A DNA stretch of 64,000 nt from an uncultured Prevotellaceae bacterium (GTDB lineage Bacteria; Bacteroidota; Bacteroidia; Bacteroidales; Muribaculaceae). Under the pieces are notes generated by a model. That model saw only the letters and a program-made list of their open reading frames with translations. It had not been told where the DNA came from and did not search any database. Positions 26,342-34,815 of the stretch are shown piece after piece. The stretch lies in contig ONKU01000004.1 in NCBI GenBank assembly GCA_900318535.1, positions 104,682 through 168,681 of the forward strand. Direction: 5' to 3'. Both the position numbers and the translations under genes were made by a program. Positions within the stretch are counted from its first letter, which is position 1. Each line of letters opens with the position of its first letter.

Positions 26342-29300
26342 TTAAGCCTCGGGATCAACACCCCACTGCTGGCGAGCCAGACGGCGGTAGTTGTTGTAAC
26401 GCCACTGGGCGTTTTCCTTGGCGGCAGCGAACAACTCGGCAGCCTCGTCGGGATACTGCTTGAGTACCGATGCGTAGCGCACCTCGCCCTTGAGGAAGTT
26501 CTCGAAGTCGTCCCAGTTGGGCTCCTTGCTGTCGAGCGAGAAGGGATTCTTGCCCTCGGCCTCGAGCTGCGGGTTGTAACGCCACAGGTGCCAGTAGCCG
26601 CATGCTACAGCTGCCTGCTCCTCGGCCTGTGCCTTACCCATACCGGCCTTGATGCCGTGGTTGATACAGGGAGCGTAGGCGATGATGATCGAGGGACCGT
26701 CATAGGCCTCGGCCTCGCGGATAGCCTTGAGGCACTGGGCATTGTCGGCACCCATAGCGATCTGAGCTGCATAGACGTAACCGTAGGTGCTGGCAATCAG
26801 ACCCAGGTCTTTCTTGCGGACGCGCTTGCCGGCAGCGGCAAACTTGGCGATAGCGCCGATGGGGGTAGCCTTAGAGGCCTGACCACCGGTGTTGGAGTAA
26901 ACCTCGGTGTCGAGCACGAGGATATTGACGTTCTTGCCGCTGGCAATCACGTGGTCCAGACCGCCGAAGCCGATGTCGTAGCTGGCGCCGTCACCACCGA
27001 TGATCCACTGCGAACGCTTAACCAGGTACTGACCCAGCTCGCGAACCTTGACGTCGGCGGGATTGTCGCTGTGCTCGATGGCCTCGAGGATCTTGTCGCT
27101 CAACTCACGGGTCTTCTCACCGTCGTTGAAGTTGTCGAGCCACTCCTGATAGAGGGCCTTGACGTCGGCAGCAACGGTAGCGTCGTCGATAGCCTCCTTA
27201 ACGAAGCCGTAAACGCGGCAGCGCATCTTCTCCTCGGCGATGGTCATACCCAGACCGAACTCGCAGAAGTCCTCAAACAGTGAGTTGGCCCAAGCGGGAC
27301 CATGACCCTTCTCGTTGACGGTGTAGGGAGTTGAGGGAACCGAAGCACTGTAGATTGACGAGCAACCGGTAGCGTTGGCAACGATCTGACGGTCACCGAA
27401 CAACTGGCTGATCAGCTTCACATAGGGGGTCTCACCGCAACCCGAGCATGCGCCCGAGAACTCAAACAGCGGCTGAGCGAACTGCGAATTCTTGACGTTG
27501 GACTTGGTGTCCACGAGGTGCTGTTTGCTCTTGACGTTGTTGATGGCGTAGTCCCAAAGCTTCTGGTCCTCTTCGTGGCCCTCCATGGGAACCATGACGA
27601 GAGCCTTCTCGCCCTTCTTGCCCGGGCAGACGTCGGCGCAGTTGCCGCAAGCCAAGCAGTCCATCACGTCAACAACCTGTACGAAGGTCATGCCCTCGAA
27701 GCCCTTGCCGATGGCTTTGAGCTTGTCTTCCTCCTTGAAGGGAGAAGCGGCAGCCTCGGCCTCGTCCATGACGAAGGGACGGATGGCAGCGTGCGGGCAG
27801 ACGAGCGCGCACTTGTTGCACTGGATACAGTTCTCGGCCTTCCAAACGGGAACGAAGGCGCCCACACCGCGCTTCTCATAGGCAGCGGTACCGGGATCCC
27901 AAGTACCATCCTCGCGGCCCTTGAATGCGCTCACGGGCAGCAGGTCGCCGTTCTGGGCGTTGATGGGACGAACCACGTTGTGGACAAATGCGGGAGCATT
28001 GTCGGCAGCGGGACCCTCGACGGTGAGGTTGCTCCAAGCGGGATCAACGGCCAGCTCGGTGTACTCGTTACCACGGTCAACAGCTTGATAGTTCTTGTTC
28101 ACCACGTCCTCACCCTTGCGGCCATAGGACTTGACGATGAACTTCTTCATCTGCTCGATGGCCAGGTCAACGGGGATAACCTCGGTGATGCGGAAGAACG
28201 CGCTCTGCAGGATGGTGTTGGTGCGGTTGCCCAGACCAATCTCCTGAGCGATCTTGGTAGCGTTGATGTAGTAAACCTTGATGTTGTTGTCGGCGAAGTA
28301 CTTCTTCACGTTGTTGGGCAGGTTCTCGGCCAGCTTGTCGGCGTCCCAAACGGTGTTGAGCAGGAAGGTACCACCCTTCTGCAGACCGCGGGTCACGTCA
28401 TACATGTGCAGGTAGGCCTGAACGTGGCAAGCCACGAAGTTGGGCGTGGTCACCAGATAGGTCGAGCGGATGGGCTCGTCGCCAAAGCGCAGGTGCGAGC
28501 AGGTGAAACCACCCGACTTCTTGCTGTCGTAGGAGAAGTAGGCCTGGCAGTGCTTGTCGGTGTTGTCACCGATAATCTTCACACTGTTCTTGTTGGCACC
28601 CACGGTACCGTCGGCACCCAGACCGTAGAACTTGGCCTGGAACATACCGGCGCCACCCATGGCAACTTCTTCCTTCATGGGCAGCGAGGCGAAGGTCACG
28701 TCGTCCTCGATACCGATGGTGAACTGGTTCTTGGGCATCGGCAGGGCCAGGTTCTCATAAACGGCGAGAATCTGGGCCGGCGTGGTGTCCTTGGAACCGA
28801 GGCCGTAGCGGCCACCCACGATAACGGGGGCGTTCTCGGTGCCGTAGAAGCAGTCCTTCACGTCAAGATACAGGGGCTCGCCGTTGGCGCCGGGCTCCTT
28901 GGTGCGGTCGAGCACGGCAATGCGCTTGGCAGTGCTGGGAACGGCTGCGAGGAAGTGCTTGGCGCTGAAGGGGCGATACAGATGCACGGCTACGAGGCCG
29001 ACCTTCTCACCCTTCTCGGTCAGATAGTCGATGGTCTCGCGGATGGCCTCGGTCACACTGCCCATGGCGATGATGACGCGGTCGGCATCCTTGGCGCCGT
29101 AGTAGTCAAACAGACCATACTTGCGGCCGGTGATCTCGCTGATCTTGTTCATGTAGTCCTCGACGATGGCGGGAACTGCGGTATAGTAGTCATTGCATGA
29201 CTCGCGGTGCTGGAAGAACACGTCGGGGTTCTCGGCAGTACCACGGGTAACGGGCTTGTCGGGGTTCATGGCACCCTTGCGGAACTTAGCCAGCTCTTCC

Positions 29301-29896
29301 ATGTCGATGAGGGGACGCAGGTCTTCCTGATCCATGGCCTCAACCTTCTGGATCTCGTGGGAGGTGCGGAAACCGTCAAAGAAGTTGACGAAGGGCACGT
29401 GAGCCTTGATGGCACTCAGGTGGGCAACACCAGCGAGGTCCATAACCTCCTGAACACTGCCCTCGGCGAGCATGGCAAAACCGGTCTGGCGGGTTGCCAT
29501 GACGTCCTGGTGGTCACCAAAGATACACAGGGTGTGGCTGGCCAGCGTACGGGCCGAAACGTGGAACACGCCAGGGAGCAGCTCACCGGCAATCTTGTAC
29601 ATGTTGGGGATCATCAGCAGCAGACCCTGCGACGCGGTATAGGTCGTGGTCAGGGCACCGGCCTGCAGCGAACCGTGAACGGCACCGGCAGCACCACCCT
29701 CGCTCTGCATCTCCTGGACCATAACGGTCTCGCCAAAGATGTTCTTGCGGCCAGCGGCGGCCCACTCGTCCACGTGCTCGGCCATCGTTGATGACGGAGT
29801 GATGGGGTAGATTGCGGCTACCTCGGTGAACATGTAACTGATGTGAGCAGCAGCCTGGTTGCCGTCACACGTCATGAATTTCTTTTCCTTACTCAT
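26342..29896 (-). CDS. nifJ: Pyruvate:ferredoxin (flavodoxin) oxidoreductase
   Basis: 1184 residues, the full length of single-chain PFOR. It converts pyruvate and CoA to acetyl-CoA and CO2, reducing ferredoxin; it is central to anaerobic energy metabolism and is cytoplasmic. Order of domains: N-terminal AAHISYMFTEVAAIYPITPSS (pyrimidine-binding half), the middle gamma domain (AKFYGLGADGTVGANKNSVK), a two-[4Fe-4S] ferredoxin domain with CIQCNKCALVCPHAAI near 695 and CLACGNCADVCPGKKG near 755, then the thiamine-diphosphate domain with CSGCGETPYVKLISQLFGDR and GGDGASYDIGFGGLDHV. Stand-alone, with a strong terminator downstream and a 440-bp leader region upstream that holds two -7 boxes. Confidence 0.97.
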   Translation of the reverse strand: MSKEKKFMTCDGNQAAAHISYMFTEVAAIYPITPSSTMAEHVDEWAAAGRKNIFGETVMVQEMQSEGGAAGAVHGSLQAGALTTTYTASQGLLLMIPNMYKIAGELLPGVFHVSARTLASHTLCIFGDHQDVMATRQTGFAMLAEGSVQEVMDLAGVAHLSAIKAHVPFVNFFDGFRTSHEIQKVEAMDQEDLRPLIDMEELAKFRKGAMNPDKPVTRGTAENPDVFFQHRESCNDYYTAVPAIVEDYMNKISEITGRKYGLFDYYGAKDADRVIIAMGSVTEAIRETIDYLTEKGEKVGLVAVHLYRPFSAKHFLAAVPSTAKRIAVLDRTKEPGANGEPLYLDVKDCFYGTENAPVIVGGRYGLGSKDTTPAQILAVYENLALPMPKNQFTIGIEDDVTFASLPMKEEVAMGGAGMFQAKFYGLGADGTVGANKNSVKIIGDNTDKHCQAYFSYDSKKSGGFTCSHLRFGDEPIRSTYLVTTPNFVACHVQAYLHMYDVTRGLQKGGTFLLNTVWDADKLAENLPNNVKKYFADNNIKVYYINATKIAQEIGLGNRTNTILQSAFFRITEVIPVDLAIEQMKKFIVKSYGRKGEDVVNKNYQAVDRGNEYTELAVDPAWSNLTVEGPAADNAPAFVHNVVRPINAQNGDLLPVSAFKGREDGTWDPGTAAYEKRGVGAFVPVWKAENCIQCNKCALVCPHAAIRPFVMDEAEAAASPFKEEDKLKAIGKGFEGMTFVQVVDVMDCLACGNCADVCPGKKGEKALVMVPMEGHEEDQKLWDYAINNVKSKQHLVDTKSNVKNSQFAQPLFEFSGACSGCGETPYVKLISQLFGDRQIVANATGCSSIYSASVPSTPYTVNEKGHGPAWANSLFEDFCEFGLGMTIAEEKMRCRVYGFVKEAIDDATVAADVKALYQEWLDNFNDGEKTRELSDKILEAIEHSDNPADVKVRELGQYLVKRSQWIIGGDGASYDIGFGGLDHVIASGKNVNILVLDTEVYSNTGGQASKATPIGAIAKFAAAGKRVRKKDLGLIASTYGYVYAAQIAMGADNAQCLKAIREAEAYDGPSIIIAYAPCINHGIKAGMGKAQAEEQAAVACGYWHLWRYNPQLEAEGKNPFSLDSKEPNWDDFENFLKGEVRYASVLKQYPDEAAELFAAAKENAQWRYNNYRRLARQQWGVDPEA

Positions 29897-29947
29897 AAAA
29901 AATTTGAAAAACTGATATAGTTAGTTATTAGTCGTTTTTACAGGGTG

Positions 29948-29955
29948 CAAAGGTA
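29948..29955 (-). promoter_or_regulatory. Proximal -7 box of nifJ
   Basis: TACCTTTG on the minus strand, about 50 nt before the nifJ ATG. No clear -33 TTTG. Confidence 0.5.
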
Positions 29956-30170
29956 CGCATTATTTTTATAATAAGGTAAAGAAAGGGGAAAAATAAGTTA
30001 TTTGGGAAAAGGGCAAAAAAAATCCCCGACTCTCGCCGCGGATCATTTTTGAAAAATCTAATTAACCTCTAATACCATTAACATAAACCTTAAAACTAAA
30101 TCTTAACCTTTAACAGGAAAAACCCCATGCCTCACGGCAACGATTTTACTGTCTTGATGAAAAATCGATG

Positions 30171-30201
30171 CAAAGGTAATGCTAAATATGTTATATAACA
30201 T
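30171..30201 (-). promoter_or_regulatory. Distal -7 box with adjoining 14-nt palindrome
   Basis: TACCTTTG (30171-30178) on the minus strand and the perfect palindrome ATGTTATATAACAT (30188-30201), which would lie between the -7 and -33 positions, a natural place for a repressor or redox regulator to bind. Confidence 0.45.
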
Positions 30202-30280
30202 AATTCTTGAGCAAAAAATGCCTATATTTAACATTTTTTAATGATTATAGACGTTTTTTGCCGTATTTTAGGCCCAAAAT

Positions 30281-30330
30281 GGCCATTTTGCCCACCTGTT
30301 TGAGGGCAAGATGGCCATTTCGTGAAATGG
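30281..30330 (-). terminator. Nested hairpins downstream of the GH13 lipoprotein gene
   Basis: GGCCATTTTGCCC (30281-30293) and GGGCAAGATGGCC (30304-30316) form a 13-bp stem with one imperfect pair; CCATTTCGTGAAATGG (30315-30330) is a second, overlapping hairpin. They begin 11 nt after the stop codon. Confidence 0.6.
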
Positions 30331-30340
30331 GATGTCGATG

Positions 30341-31693
30341 TTACTTGTTGCCCAGGATCAGATATTGGTAAGGCTGCATGGTGATGTGCTTGCTCAGCTG
30401 CATCTCCTCGCCAGTGAAGAGATCCTTGACGCTTTTGTTGGCCCACATGGCTGGCAGCTCGATCTTGTGGGCGGCATCGCGCACATTGACGATGACGAGC
30501 ACGTTATCGTTGTTGAGTACGCGGTCGACGATAAGCACATTGTTCTCGTCGTCGTCAAAGGGGATGACCTTGCCGCTGGATCGCAGGGCGGGATGTTCGT
30601 TGTAGATGGCAATGAGTTTCTTGTACTCGTCGCGCATGGCGGGGTTGGCATCCCAGTTCACGGGCACGTAATGGAAGAAGTTGATGGTCTCGGGATAACC
30701 TACCTCCTGTGAGCCGTAAACTAGCATACCGCCGTGCAGCATCGTGGTGGCAACAAAGGCTGCCATCGACGCCTTGGGGCCGCCATAGAGTTTGACGGGC
30801 GATGCTTTGGTCGCCTCATCGTGGTTGGTGGTGAAGCGCAGCTTGAACTTGCCGCGATCCAGATTCTCATACTCGTGCTTGTCCACGGTGAGGAGTTTGC
30901 CCACCTTGGCGTCGCCCTTCATCACCTCGGCGATGGCTCCCATGAATTCCCAGGCATAGTTCAGGTCAAATCCTGCCTTGAAATTGTCGGGGTTGGCACC
31001 CTCGGCCAGCATGATCAGGTTGCGTGGCTTGGCAGCGGCGCGCAGGTTGTCGATGCACTCGGTCCAGAAGTCCACCGGCACCTGGTCGGCAACGTCGCAG
31101 CGGAAGCCGTCCACACCGACGCTGTCCACCCAGAAGCGCATCGCATCGATCATTGCGGCACGCATGTCCTTGTTGTCATAGTTCAGGTCGGCCACGTCGG
31201 TCCAGTCGGTGCCCGGCGGAAAGATGATGTTGCCCGTCGAGTCGTGCGTGTACCAGTCGGGGTGCTGCTGCAACCACACGTTGTCCCATGCGGTGTGGTT
31301 AGCCACCCAGTCCAGGATGACGCCCATGCCGCGCTCGTGGCACGACTCTACCAGTTGACGCAGGTCATCGACCGTGCCATACTCGGGTGCCACGGCCTTG
31401 TAGTCCTTCACCGAGTAGGGTGAGTTCTTGCTCTTCTCTTGGCCGATGGGGTAGATGGGCATGATCCACAGCATGTTTACTCCCAGGTCCTGAATGGAGT
31501 CCAGCCTGTTGATGATGGCCTGGAACGAGTTCTCGGCGGCGAAAACGCGCGGGTTGACCTGATACATGACCACGTCGGCCACCTCGGGTACGACAAAACT
31601 GTCTCCAACAGGTGTGGCGTGATGGTCCTTGGGCTTGCAGCCAAAGGCCATCATTGTCATCGATAGTAATGCGAATAGTAAAATCTTTTTCAT
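30341..31693 (-). CDS. GH13-family alpha-glucan hydrolase, probable lipoprotein
   Basis: 450 residues. The N-terminus MKKILLFALLSMTMMAFGCK ends in a lipobox-like AFGC, so the mature protein is probably lipid-anchored at Cys19. The (beta/alpha)8 barrel of alpha-amylases follows: MYQVNPRVFA, LGVNMLWIMPIYPIG, GVILDWVANHTAWD (region I), GFRCDVADQ with the nucleophile Asp (region II), MLAEGANPD with the acid Glu (region III) and FTTNHDE (region IV). It would cut alpha-1,4 bonds in starch-like glucans. It follows the coiled-coil secreted protein by 35 nt on the same strand, and a worn GAACTGAATTAA direct repeat lies between them. Specific substrate unknown; no SusC/SusD pair is nearby. Confidence 0.87.
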   Translation of the reverse strand: MKKILLFALLSMTMMAFGCKPKDHHATPVGDSFVVPEVADVVMYQVNPRVFAAENSFQAIINRLDSIQDLGVNMLWIMPIYPIGQEKSKNSPYSVKDYKAVAPEYGTVDDLRQLVESCHERGMGVILDWVANHTAWDNVWLQQHPDWYTHDSTGNIIFPPGTDWTDVADLNYDNKDMRAAMIDAMRFWVDSVGVDGFRCDVADQVPVDFWTECIDNLRAAAKPRNLIMLAEGANPDNFKAGFDLNYAWEFMGAIAEVMKGDAKVGKLLTVDKHEYENLDRGKFKLRFTTNHDEATKASPVKLYGGPKASMAAFVATTMLHGGMLVYGSQEVGYPETINFFHYVPVNWDANPAMRDEYKKLIAIYNEHPALRSSGKVIPFDDDENNVLIVDRVLNNDNVLVIVNVRDAAHKIELPAMWANKSVKDLFTGEEMQLSKHITMQPYQYLILGNK

Positions 31694-31728
31694 AGCTTTG
31701 TTATATTTTGGTTTTAATTCAGTTCGAC

Positions 31729-32946
31729 TTAATTCAGCTCTTGCATGAACGCTTCAAAATCCTCGGCACTCACCTCGATGATGGTGAGGGTGATGTTACC
31801 ATCGTCGTTCTTGCCGATGGAAAATATTAACCCATGCCCATCGACGGTATAGACGGTCTCGACCTCTTGGGTGCGGGCATCAAGACGCCAGGGTATTGCC
31901 ATGCGGGCATTGCTGCCCTTAAGGGCATTCTTGATGGCTAGTTTGGCCATCTCCACGTCTTTAACAGCAGTAGAGTACATCGTATATGCCGCATTGTCGG
32001 CGCTGGTCTGGGTAAAGTCATATTTCTCACTCAGCCACAATGCCACGTCGTTGCAGTGGTACTTGCTCGATGGGGCCTTGGGGGCAGCGGCCTGCTTGCG
32101 TGCTGCAGCCTGCTCACGGCGCTCTTGCTCACGCTCGCGGCGGGCCTGTTCGCGTTGTTTCCTTTCCTCTTCCTTCTTGAGGCGTTTTTCTTCCTCTTTT
32201 TGTTTTTTTTCTTCAGCCTTTTTTTGTTTCTCGGCCTCTTTCAGGGCCTTTGCTTCCTCGCGTTGCTGCTCTTGTGCACGGCGCTTCGCCAGTCGTTTTT
32301 CTTGTTCCAGGGCCTGTTCACGCTCGCGTGCCGCGCGGCGCCGTTCCTTCTCGCTCATCACCGGCGTGTTGTCCAGGTCGGTCATTTGGTTATCGGCATT
32401 CACGGCATCAACGTCCTCTTGGGTAACGGGGCGACGGTCGCGCCTCTTGCGGCTCGCAGGCTTTGTTGTCTCGGTTTTCTCTTTTGTCTGGTTCTTATTG
32501 CCCAGCGACTTGTAGTAGCCGGCCGTCTCGGTCACGCTCACATAGTAGGTGCCGTCGTCCAGCGCTTTGCGCTTGACGGTGAAGCGGAATTTGTTCTTCT
32601 CGTAGCGGAATTCCTTCCAATAGGTACTCGTGGTCACGTGCCAGTCACTCACGGCCTTGATGTCGTCATAACTGGCCATCAGCCGGTCGATCATGTCCCG
32701 CACCTTCTTGCTGTTCAGCCCTTCGGGGGAGTTCAGGAAATAACTCACTTCACCCTTGCTGCGCTGCTGTTCCATATCCTTGGCGCTAGGCATGTAGTAG
32801 TATTCAAAGTAGTTGCGGCCCACCAAGGTCTCGCTCACCACCTCGTCCATGTACCACTCCCACTCGGTCGCCTGCTGGGTGGGCTGTGCCGATGCTGCCA
32901 GCGCCGCGCACGCCAGCAGGCCCAATAGTATGCTTTTTGCTCTCAT
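31729..32946 (-). CDS. Secreted protein with a long charged coiled coil, function unknown
   Basis: 405 residues from the ATG at 32944-32946. The open frame continues upstream to 33027, but a consensus promoter at 32976-33007 lies inside that extension, so the shorter start is preferred. It has a signal peptide (MRAKSILLGLLACAALAASA), a globular region of about 140 residues (WEWYMDEVVSETLVGRNYFE, YYYMPSAKDMEQQRSKGEV), then about 110 residues of Arg/Lys/Glu/Gln-rich helix (about 200-310, with EEKKQKEEEKRLKKEEERK) and a second globular region. I do not recognise the globular parts. The charged helix could span part of the periplasm. Confidence 0.7.
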   Translation of the reverse strand: MRAKSILLGLLACAALAASAQPTQQATEWEWYMDEVVSETLVGRNYFEYYYMPSAKDMEQQRSKGEVSYFLNSPEGLNSKKVRDMIDRLMASYDDIKAVSDWHVTTSTYWKEFRYEKNKFRFTVKRKALDDGTYYVSVTETAGYYKSLGNKNQTKEKTETTKPASRKRRDRRPVTQEDVDAVNADNQMTDLDNTPVMSEKERRRAAREREQALEQEKRLAKRRAQEQQREEAKALKEAEKQKKAEEKKQKEEEKRLKKEEERKQREQARREREQERREQAAARKQAAAPKAPSSKYHCNDVALWLSEKYDFTQTSADNAAYTMYSTAVKDVEMAKLAIKNALKGSNARMAIPWRLDARTQEVETVYTVDGHGLIFSIGKNDDGNITLTIIEVSAEDFEAFMQELN

Positions 32947-32975
32947 AGGCCCCAGTTCATTTTGGTTGCAGGTCA

Positions 32976-33007
32976 CAAAGTTATAGAATAAAATCTGAAA
33001 CCCCAAA
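32976..33007 (-). promoter_or_regulatory. Promoter of the coiled-coil secreted protein
   Basis: Minus-strand TTTG (33004-33007), 20-nt spacer, TAACTTTG (32976-32983): exact consensus. It fixes the start codon at 32946. Confidence 0.8.
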
Positions 33008-33066
33008 AAACTACCTGAAAAAAACAAAAATGAGCCGTTTCGGTTGATTCATTTGCTCAGGCAAGG

Positions 33067-33098
33067 CTTGGTTGTTTCAGATATTCCTTTTACCTTTG
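33067..33098 (+). promoter_or_regulatory. Promoter of the GH125 gene
   Basis: CTTG (33067-33070), 20-nt spacer, TACCTTTG (33091-33098), 27 nt before the ATG. Confidence 0.7.
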
Positions 33099-33125
33099 CC
33101 AGAGTAAAGACAAAAAGAAGACAAG

Positions 33126-34586
33126 ATGAGAATTAGACATTTATTATTAGCAATCGTCGCTGTGGCGACGGTGCTGCCTGCCGTTGCCGACGTGCATGAG
33201 CGTTACACGACGATGGTGAGCGATGAGACGTCAACCTATGTGAGCAAACGGCCTCCCGTCGAGGAGCGCCTGTTCACCAGCGTGATTATCGAGCAGCGCA
33301 TCCGCGACGTGTTCAAGCAGATCAAGGGCAATCCGCGTCTGGCATGGATGTTTGTGAACTGCTTCCCCAACACGCTCGACAGCACGGTCCACTACCGTTT
33401 GGACGAGAACGGCGAGGACGACACGTTTGTCTATACGGGCGACATCCACGCGATGTGGCTGCGCGACAGCGGTGCCCAGGTGTGGCCCTATGTCAAGTAT
33501 GCCCGTCAGGACCCGAAACTGCAACACATGCTGCGCGGCGTGATCCTGCGCCAGCTCAAGTGTATCGTGCTAGACCCCTATGCCAACGCCTTTAACGACG
33601 GCCCGACGGGCAGCCAATGGGAAAACGACTTGACGGACATGAAGCCCGAACTGCATGAGCGCAAATATGAAATCGACTCGCTGTGCTATCCGATTCGTCT
33701 TGCCTATGAGTACTGGCTGGTGACAGGCGATAACAGCATCTTTGGCGACCTGTGGCAGGAAGCGATGCAGGCGGTGCTGCGCACCTTCAAGGAGCAGCAG
33801 CGCAAGGGAGGCAACAAGGGCCCGTACAAGTTCATGCGCCGCGATATCGACGCCAAGTCGTCGCTCACGTGGTATGGCTGGGGACCTCCCGTCAACCCCG
33901 TGGGGCTGATTGTGTCGTGTTTCCGTCCCAGCGACGATGCCACGGTGCTGCCGTTCCTGGTGCCGAGTAACTTCATGGCGGTGAACTCGTTGCGCAAGGC
34001 AGGCGAAATCCTCAACAAGGTCAACCACAATACCGAGTTGGCCTCTCAGTGCCTCGACCTGGCTCAGGAGGTGGAGGATGCCCTGCACAAGTATGCCATC
34101 GTGGACCATCCCAAATACGGAAAAATCTATGCCTATGAGGTAGACGGCTGGGGTGGCCGCGTGCTGGCCGACGATGCCAACGTGCCCAGTCTGCTGGCGA
34201 TGGGCTATCTGGGTGACGTGCCCATGGACGACCCCATCTACCGCAACACACGCCGCTTTGTGTGGAGCGAGGACAACCCCTGCTTCTTCAAGGGCAAGGC
34301 CGGCGAGGGCATCGGCGGTGCCCACACGGCCTATAACCTCATTTGGCCCATGAGCATCATGATGAAGGCTTTCACGGCCGACAACGACGAGGAAATCGCA
34401 TGGTGCATGCGCCAGCTGTTGACCACCGATGCGGGTACAGGGTTCATGCATGAGTCGTTCCACAAGGATGATGCGACCCATTACACACGCGCCTGGTTTG
34501 CATGGCAGAACACGCTGTTTGGTGAGTTGGTCATCCACCTCATCGAGAACGGCAAGACCCATCTGCTGGTCCATTGTTTGGACTAG
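33126..34586 (+). CDS. GH125 exo-alpha-1,6-mannosidase
   Basis: 486 residues with a signal peptide ([21 protein letters not shown]). GH125 enzymes are metal-independent inverting alpha-mannosidases that trim alpha-1,6-linked mannose from N-glycans or yeast mannan, here probably in the periplasm. Family landmarks: [39 protein letters not shown] (the +D-I-x-A-M-W-L-R-D-S core), [29 protein letters not shown]-like segment, and near the end [30 protein letters not shown]. The gene ends directly in heptamer repeats (stop TAG at 34584-34586). Confidence 0.92.
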   Translation: MRIRHLLLAIVAVATVLPAVADVHERYTTMVSDETSTYVSKRPPVEERLFTSVIIEQRIRDVFKQIKGNPRLAWMFVNCFPNTLDSTVHYRLDENGEDDTFVYTGDIHAMWLRDSGAQVWPYVKYARQDPKLQHMLRGVILRQLKCIVLDPYANAFNDGPTGSQWENDLTDMKPELHERKYEIDSLCYPIRLAYEYWLVTGDNSIFGDLWQEAMQAVLRTFKEQQRKGGNKGPYKFMRRDIDAKSSLTWYGWGPPVNPVGLIVSCFRPSDDATVLPFLVPSNFMAVNSLRKAGEILNKVNHNTELASQCLDLAQEVEDALHKYAIVDHPKYGKIYAYEVDGWGGRVLADDANVPSLLAMGYLGDVPMDDPIYRNTRRFVWSEDNPCFFKGKAGEGIGGAHTAYNLIWPMSIMMKAFTADNDEEIAWCMRQLLTTDAGTGFMHESFHKDDATHYTRAWFAWQNTLFGELVIHLIENGKTHLLVHCLD

Positions 34587-34700
34587 GCTTTAGTTTTTAG
34601 TTTTTAGTTTTAAGTCGGCATCCGCCGTCAACTAGGGACTAAGGACTAGAAACTAGGGACTAGAAACTAGAAACTAGGGACTAGAAACTAGAAACTAGGA
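34583..34700. repeat. Longest heptamer array of the window, after the GH125 gene
   Basis: Five 7-nt units (ACTAGGC, TTTAGTT three times, TTAAGTC) run from the GH125 stop codon. After 13 nt, ten consecutive exact heptamers follow at 34631-34700: ACTAGGG, ACTAAGG, ACTAGAA, ACTAGGG, ACTAGAA, ACTAGAA, ACTAGGG, ACTAGAA, ACTAGAA, ACTAGGA. First and second sets are partly complementary. Confidence 0.85.
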
Positions 34701-34721
34701 AAGATATTAAAAAAGCATTTA

Positions 34722-34755
34722 CAATCCCTATCAGACGTTAAAATGATAGGGATTG
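34722..34755 (+). terminator. Terminator hairpin of the GH125 gene
   Basis: CAATCCCTATC (34722-34732) and GATAGGGATTG (34745-34755) form a perfect 11-bp stem. Its 3' side abuts the promoter of the next gene. Confidence 0.65.
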
Positions 34756-34779
34756 TCTATTAATAAAGGTGAAAAGCCC

Positions 34780-34787
34780 TATCTTTG
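34780..34787 (+). promoter_or_regulatory. -7 box of the DUF4954 gene
   Basis: TATCTTTG, 28 nt before the ATG. The TTG at 34753-34755 is slightly far for a -33 element. Confidence 0.5.
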
Positions 34788-34815
34788 CCGCCTGTTAACT
34801 CTATAGAACAATAAC

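Larger units (their letters stand above)
29897..30340 (-). other. Leader and intergenic region upstream of nifJ
   Basis: About 440 AT-rich bases without a gene. Two minus-strand -7 boxes occur: TACCTTTG at 29948-29955 (proximal) and TACCTTTG at 30171-30178 (distal). A 14-nt palindrome ATGTTATATAACAT (30188-30201) sits at the upstream edge of the distal one. Between them the minus strand carries a weak GC stem followed by eight T (30015-30043), which would end a transcript of about 150 nt from the distal promoter. Confidence 0.5.
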
